Shown one piece after another: positions 59,774 to 64,000 of a stretch of DNA of 64,000 bases. The stretch covers positions 19,437,501 through 19,501,500 of the forward strand of contig NC_092191.1 of assembly GCF_043641665.1 (NCBI RefSeq), given 5' to 3'. Below the pieces are notes generated by a model. The model was not told where the DNA came from and searched no databases. It saw nothing but the letters and a program-made list of their open reading frames with translations. Source of the stretch: Enoplosus armatus. Lineage: Eukaryota; Chordata; Actinopteri; Centrarchiformes; Enoplosidae. Numbering within the stretch: position 1 is the stretch's first letter; each line of letters begins with the position of its first letter. The position numbers were made by a program, and so were the translations under genes.

Positions 59774-62212
59774 GCACGGCTCGTAGCTCCTCCAGGATCT
59801 CACACACCTTGGAAGACAGATGTTTCCAAGCCTGTTGGCAAGAGAGGAGGAAGTTTTATATAGGAGATCCAAAATGAGTCAATGAATATAACCAGCCTTC
59901 AGATGGAAATGTGGAAATTTCTTATATTTTCTCGACAATGGTGTCTTTTAATTGTGAGGTTTTTTTTCACTCCTGTTCGCGGGCCACATTCCTCCTCGAC
60001 GCGCTCACGCTTCCCACATTTGAATGCATTAATGCTAATTTTCCAATTTGTGAAACTAATTAAACACCAACCAATTTTATCACAGCTGAAGAAAACATTT
60101 AGCTTGCGGACATCTGACTTATTGCAGAAAGTCAGAATTTGTGTGAGGGGGAATTTACGAGACGCAGCCTTACTGGTAATTGCTTGACAATCACGTTGTC
60201 CAGGCCTCCGAGGACCTGCATGGCTGTGGCAAAGTTCCTTGCTTCGTAGCAGTGCTTTCCTATCCACAGATACTTGGTCAGCAAAGCCACTTGTGTCTAC
60301 AACAGAGGAGAGCTTGCAATGAAAAAAAAGAGGAAAAATGCTAAACAGGGCAAAATGCAAAAACCTAGTAGTTTGTTCTTTTTACAGTGGTATGCTTTTC
60401 TTGGGACTACAGGAGGCTGCAGAAGCATGTCCACTGGAAAAATAAGAAAAATATATGTAGTCAATGTCATAAGTGTGCTCGGTTACGCTGAGAAATGCAG
60501 GTGCAAACACTGCGAACAGGTTCAAATGTCTTAAAATGTTCATTGCATCTGAGATGTTGAATGGGAGTTGCAGTGTAAGATGAAGCACTGAAAGCCTTGA
60601 AAGCGTCTTTTGAAGTGAAGACCCAAAAGCAGTTGCAATCAGTTGAAGTGTAATCACTGAAAATTTGTATTTCTAATTCAGGCCCTGTAAGCAGTTGAAT
60701 TGTCAGCTGTCAGTTGAAGTGTGACAGATGAGAGCATTTGAAAAGTAATTTAAAGAGAAAGAGGTGGAAGCAGTTGAATTGTCGGCTTTGTGTGTTAGTA
60801 CTGAAAGTAGTTGAAGTGTGAAAGATAAAAGAGTAAAGAGGTGAAAGCCGCTGGAATGTCAGTTGAAGCACCAGAGATAGTTTAAGTACACTGTAAATAG
60901 CTGAAGTGTCAGTATTTGAGCTGCCATGTCAGTATGAAAGTTATCAAAAATCAGAAGGGATGCACACATGTCTTAAACAAGTTGAACATTTTAAAGTTTG
61001 AATGGAGCGTCTGTGTGAAAGTATGAGGAGGTAGCTGAAGAACAAAAAGTGTCCAATAATAATAATAATAATAATAACAATTAATTTGTGACAGCTCATG
61101 AAGCCTGAAAAGACATTTACCAAAGAACTCTTTGAGGTTTTAGACCCATGTGTCCTTGTTCCTAACTGTCTATAAACCAGAAGCACATATAGGGCAGGTC
61201 TGTGACTGACATGGGAGTCCATGTCCGATGAGAAATCAAAGCGCATGCTGTGACAGTAAAAGGCAGCCCCCCCCCCCAGCTGACTGTTACTTTCATGAGG
61301 TACATCTCCTCTCACCTTGACGGAGTCACAGATGACTATTTCAGCAGAGATCCAGTTAGCGACACTGTCAGCATATGTGAGCAGCTGCTGGAGGTGGCTG
61401 TCTGATGGCGTCCCCTCACATGCAAGCAGACTGCTGCCCTCTGCTGGCGGGATATGCTGAGACACATTCCTGGTGGGAGGAAAACAAGAGGTGTGGGAAA
61501 ATGTAGAAAATCTATATTCAGGAATTATTACTGAAACGATAATAAATGAATTACCAGAAAACTAATTGCCACAAATTTTGATAATTTATCAGTAAAATGA
61601 AGCAAAAATGCCAAACACGGGCTGGTTTGATATTCTGAAATGTGAGGTATTTTCTTTGTCACTTTAGGCTTCAGAAAATGATTAACAGGCATTTTTCGCA
61701 TTTCTTGTTCAACTAAATGACAAAGAAAAAAAAAACCCAGAATGGAAATGATGTGACTCAAATGCTGTGGCCTTCAGAGTCACCAGCTCTTCGCACGTCA
61801 CATTTTGGAGTGACGTGTTAGACAGCGCTCTCCACCACCATCATCATCATCATCATCAACAGATTTCAGAGACTTGGGAGATCTATGTCAAGGAGGAATA
61901 ACACCTTACTAATAAGCTTTCTGTTGTTTTTTCTTTCGATTTGTCACCCACTTGTATGTAAATTAAGTACATTTAGTGTTAAGCTGGAACATTGTACTCA
62001 CTTGTTAGCGGTCAAGACTTTGTCCCCGACTCCTTGTATTCTGGAGTTGAGGAAATGAACTGGATGACATCCTTGGAACAATTCCTGTGTCACAAAAGGT
62101 GTAACAGTATTTATCAGGGTCTTACTTTGCATTCACAAAGCCATGTCTCCCTCTAGTGGTGAAAAGAGACAACAACAACAACTTGAGAGCAAGGCCAGGG
62201 AGTGGACTGCAC

Positions 62213-62255
<43 letters not shown>

Positions 62256-63858
62256 CTGCTGCAGGAGGGTGAGCTGTTGGGCTATGTGCTGTGCGCTGTA
62301 TTCATTCTGGCTGAAGGGGAGACGCTCCTCGCGGTGCAGGCAGACGTTGGAGAGGTCGTCCACCATGGAGCCGTAGCAAGGCATAGGCAGGGCCGCGGCA
62401 ATGGAGAAGGCCTTCTCTTTAGGCAGGGACGCAGAGGGCTCCACTACTCTTGAGAATCTCCACTGAAGAGAGGATGCATGCTCTGAATTATTATGTAAAC
62501 TCACCGTACTGTAACATTGCAGCTGTTTTGTATTTCATGCAGGGTGCTCTTGTTCAACAGCAGCCAGACAACACAATCAATACAGGAGATTTATGTTTCA
62601 AATACAGTCTACTTATCACCAGTCATTTTCTAAATAAAAACCTAACACACTTTGCATTCTTCCACAGATTAAGTCCAGCTGTTAGGTATGGACTTTGGCA
62701 GGAGCATGTTTGCATGTTTGTTGTCTCCAACAGAAGTAAAAGCTCAGTCCAGAAGACTGCACAGTATGAACAGTTTCTATTGCACTGTGTTGTAGCTGAC
62801 CACTACAGGACAGAGGGTAGTATTTACAAACTCCAAACAAAGCCTTGCATGACTCGTCACCACATCAAACTGACCTTTCTCCCAAGATCCTCAGTAGACG
62901 AATACAGACACACAGACTCGTCGTCTTCCTCAAGGCTGATCAGGCTTCCTCTGCCTTGGCTCCAAGTCGTACATGGAGGGCTGTGGAGAGCAGCAAGCAC
63001 GGCCTCCCCTCGGCTGTCTACAGGAATCACCTGTGGGAAAAGCACAGAACGTAGACATGGTACATTCCATAAGGAGACAAAGAGGCGCCGTGGAACAGCT
63101 TACACAGTTAAACTGCATCTAATAGCGATGCTCTGTCTATATCTATGCTTGCTGCACTGGTGATTTGAGTTGCGTGCTTCATGAAATATTTCACTACCCA
63201 GCATCTGATGGTCTTCAAAATATGTTGACACACAGGAAGTGTGATGCTTCCAACAGCAGAGAGGTCGAGTATAATTGACAAGAAGACGGAGTGTGTAGGT
63301 GGCATGAGCAGGATGCTTCAGGAACTCTTAAAATTTAAGACCGAGAACTCCAGGGTGAAATACTGTATGTCACAGACTGACAAGTCATCTCTGTACAGCG
63401 CAACATGTATTCTTGTGTGGTTACCTCAGTATTCAGGAAGGTTTCTAACGTATCCACCAGGCTGGACTTGGGTGTGAAGTCCACCCGTCTACAGTCTGTT
63501 ACCCAGAACTGGAGCAGGTCCAAACTGCGATGGAAGATCTTTTCACTGTCTCCTGACATGTCTGGACCTTGTCTGCCATGGAAGACAAACATAATCGTCA
63601 TACAATCAGTGCAAGAGATACAGTGCATTATGTTTTGAAGCTTGCAGCAGAGGCTGAACAGGAGATTCTCATGGGTTTTCTTGGCATACTGCACTGTTCT
63701 GTACTGTAGCTGTTTCTCTGTGTAACGAGCCACAGGATATACAGTACCTTGCAGCACTGGTGAATTTATCCATGATGAACTGCAGTAGCTGCTCAGGAGT
63801 GCAGAGGAAACGATAGGTGTACAGGAACTGCTGGATGTAGCCCTCCACAGCAACATTT
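57558..63858 (-). CDS. kndc1: kndc1 (very-KIND RasGEF), C-terminal ten coding exons, 5' end outside window
   Basis: Coding segments in transcript order are 63858-63748, 63572-63425, 63030-62875, 62462-62256, 62084-62002, 61469-61316, 60296-60174, 59831-59772, 59349-59192 and 57786-57558. All have GT-AG borders and compatible phases, and together encode about 475 residues ending LRRVKATFQ. The first segments (EGYIQQFLYTYRFLCTPEQ, then the SLDLLQFWV stretch) are the RasGEF-N domain. The later ones are the CDC25-type catalytic domain, for example TKYLWIGKHCYEARNFATA and LPSAHILAMHVQQLEIGAF. KNDC1 is a brain-enriched Ras guanine nucleotide exchange factor with two N-terminal KIND domains (not in the window) that bears on dendrite growth. 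Human KNDC1 lies beside VENTX, which supports the call. Other RasGEFs (RALGDS, RAPGEF) fit the C-terminal sequence less well from memory. Confidence 0.9.
57787..59191 (-). other. last kndc1 intron
   Basis: This 1.4-kb intron separates the final two coding exons. The words 'cagcatctggccag', 'cagcatctggtcag' and 'aagcatctggctccag' recur at about 58022-58200. No internal exon is supported. Confidence 0.6.
59741..59771. repeat. (CA)n microsatellite forming a kndc1 splice donor
   Basis: On the coding strand the exon ends GTGCAG at 59772 and the intron begins GTGTGTGTG, so the donor is the first unit of the dinucleotide run. Confidence 0.8.
60590..60930 (+). repeat. degenerate minisatellite in a kndc1 intron ('gcagttgaagtgt' units)
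   Basis: Variants of GCAGTTGAAGTGT and GAAGCAGTTGAATTGTCAG recur at irregular intervals through this stretch, for example near 60630, 60691, 60769 and 60855. Two of the clearest copies, at about 60691 and 60769, are about 78 bp apart. It lies within the intron between exons 61469-61316 and 60296-60174. Confidence 0.6.
61056..61077. repeat. (AAT)n microsatellite in kndc1 intron
   Basis: A perfect trinucleotide run of about seven units. A C run at about 61267-61278 and an (ATC)n run at about 61838-61857 lie in the same gene. Confidence 0.8.
61530..61735 (+). repeat. interspersed element of the 'gattaatcgatt' family in kndc1 intron
   Basis: The copy begins 'ttactgaaacgataataaat', then 'caaattttgataatttatc', 'gcaaaaatgccaaacacggg', 'tgatattctgaaatgtgagg' and 'ttcagaaaatgattaacagg'. 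Order and wording match the copies at 7588-7870 and 11315-11566. Confidence 0.6.
62216..62255. repeat. (TG)n microsatellite at a second kndc1 splice donor
   Basis: On the coding strand the exon ends CTGCAGCAG at 62256 and the intron begins GTACACACAC, leading directly into the dinucleotide run. Confidence 0.8.
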
Positions 63859-64000
63859 CTGTGATGAAAGGGAACAGAGCGACACTGAACAGTTCAGAAA
63901 CCGACACAGTTTGATAACACCGTTCAATGAAATGTAATATTACACATCACACTGCAAAGTAAGGAATTAGTTACCCGTGGCAACACAAGATTAGATAATC

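Noticed and set aside
60590..60930. CRISPR-like spaced repeats
   Set aside because: The units are degenerate and irregularly spaced in a vertebrate intron, so this is a minisatellite.
62450..63163. 237-codon + strand frame opposite kndc1 exons
   Set aside because: It is the antisense shadow of two kndc1 exons and the intron between them. The minus-strand exons have matching splice sites and RasGEF sequence.

Overview
This 64 kb window comes from a vertebrate nuclear genome, almost certainly a teleost fish and probably a spiny-rayed one. The evidence is short introns with canonical splice sites, abundant (CA)n/(TG)n microsatellites, fish-type interspersed repeats, and a gene set (vox/vent homeobox pair, kndc1, mir-202, hs3st1-like) that fits a teleost. 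There are no operons, CRISPR arrays or bacterial features. Most open frames in the window are chance ORFs in non-coding DNA.

Layout. Positions 1-20.5 kb hold no gene that I can support. This part is intergenic DNA with old transposon remnants and several AT-rich blocks that look like developmental enhancers. At 20.57-22.08 kb on the + strand is the single coding exon of a heparan sulfate glucosamine 3-O-sulfotransferase 1-like gene (313 aa, complete, with 3' splice acceptor and polyA signal). From 22 to 45.5 kb is a second gene-poor stretch with repeats, including a hAT-type element with perfect 8-bp target duplication. At 45.90-45.97 kb on the + strand is a clear mir-202 hairpin, apparently inside exon 2 of a short spliced primary transcript. 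At 48.89-50.08 kb and 51.55-52.74 kb on the - strand are two tandem three-exon Vent-family homeobox genes, called here vent-like (200 aa) and vox-like (242 or 244 aa). From 57.56 kb to the right edge, on the - strand, are the last ten coding exons of kndc1, carrying the RasGEF-N and catalytic RasGEF domains. The 5' part of that gene lies outside the window.

How the pieces fit. kndc1, the Vent genes and mir-202 are also neighbours on human 10q26.3 (KNDC1, VENTX, MIR202), with the miRNA on the opposite strand to the others, as here. This is therefore an old syntenic block, and the synteny supports all the calls. The two Vent paralogues share a promoter arrangement in the same order and almost the same spacing: a TATA box, an octamer-like POU site about 20 bp upstream, a GGTTAAT element, and a bipartite BMP/Smad element (GGCGCC-N5-GTCTG) about 130 bp upstream of the TATA box. 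That fits their known role as BMP-induced, Pou5f-dependent ventralising repressors. The most interesting observations are this shared promoter code (with a two-sided Smad element at vent), the exon/intron model for pri-mir-202, the complete read-through of both vent introns, a dense cluster of long G/C homopolymers around the Vent genes, and two kndc1 splice donors that merge directly into microsatellites.
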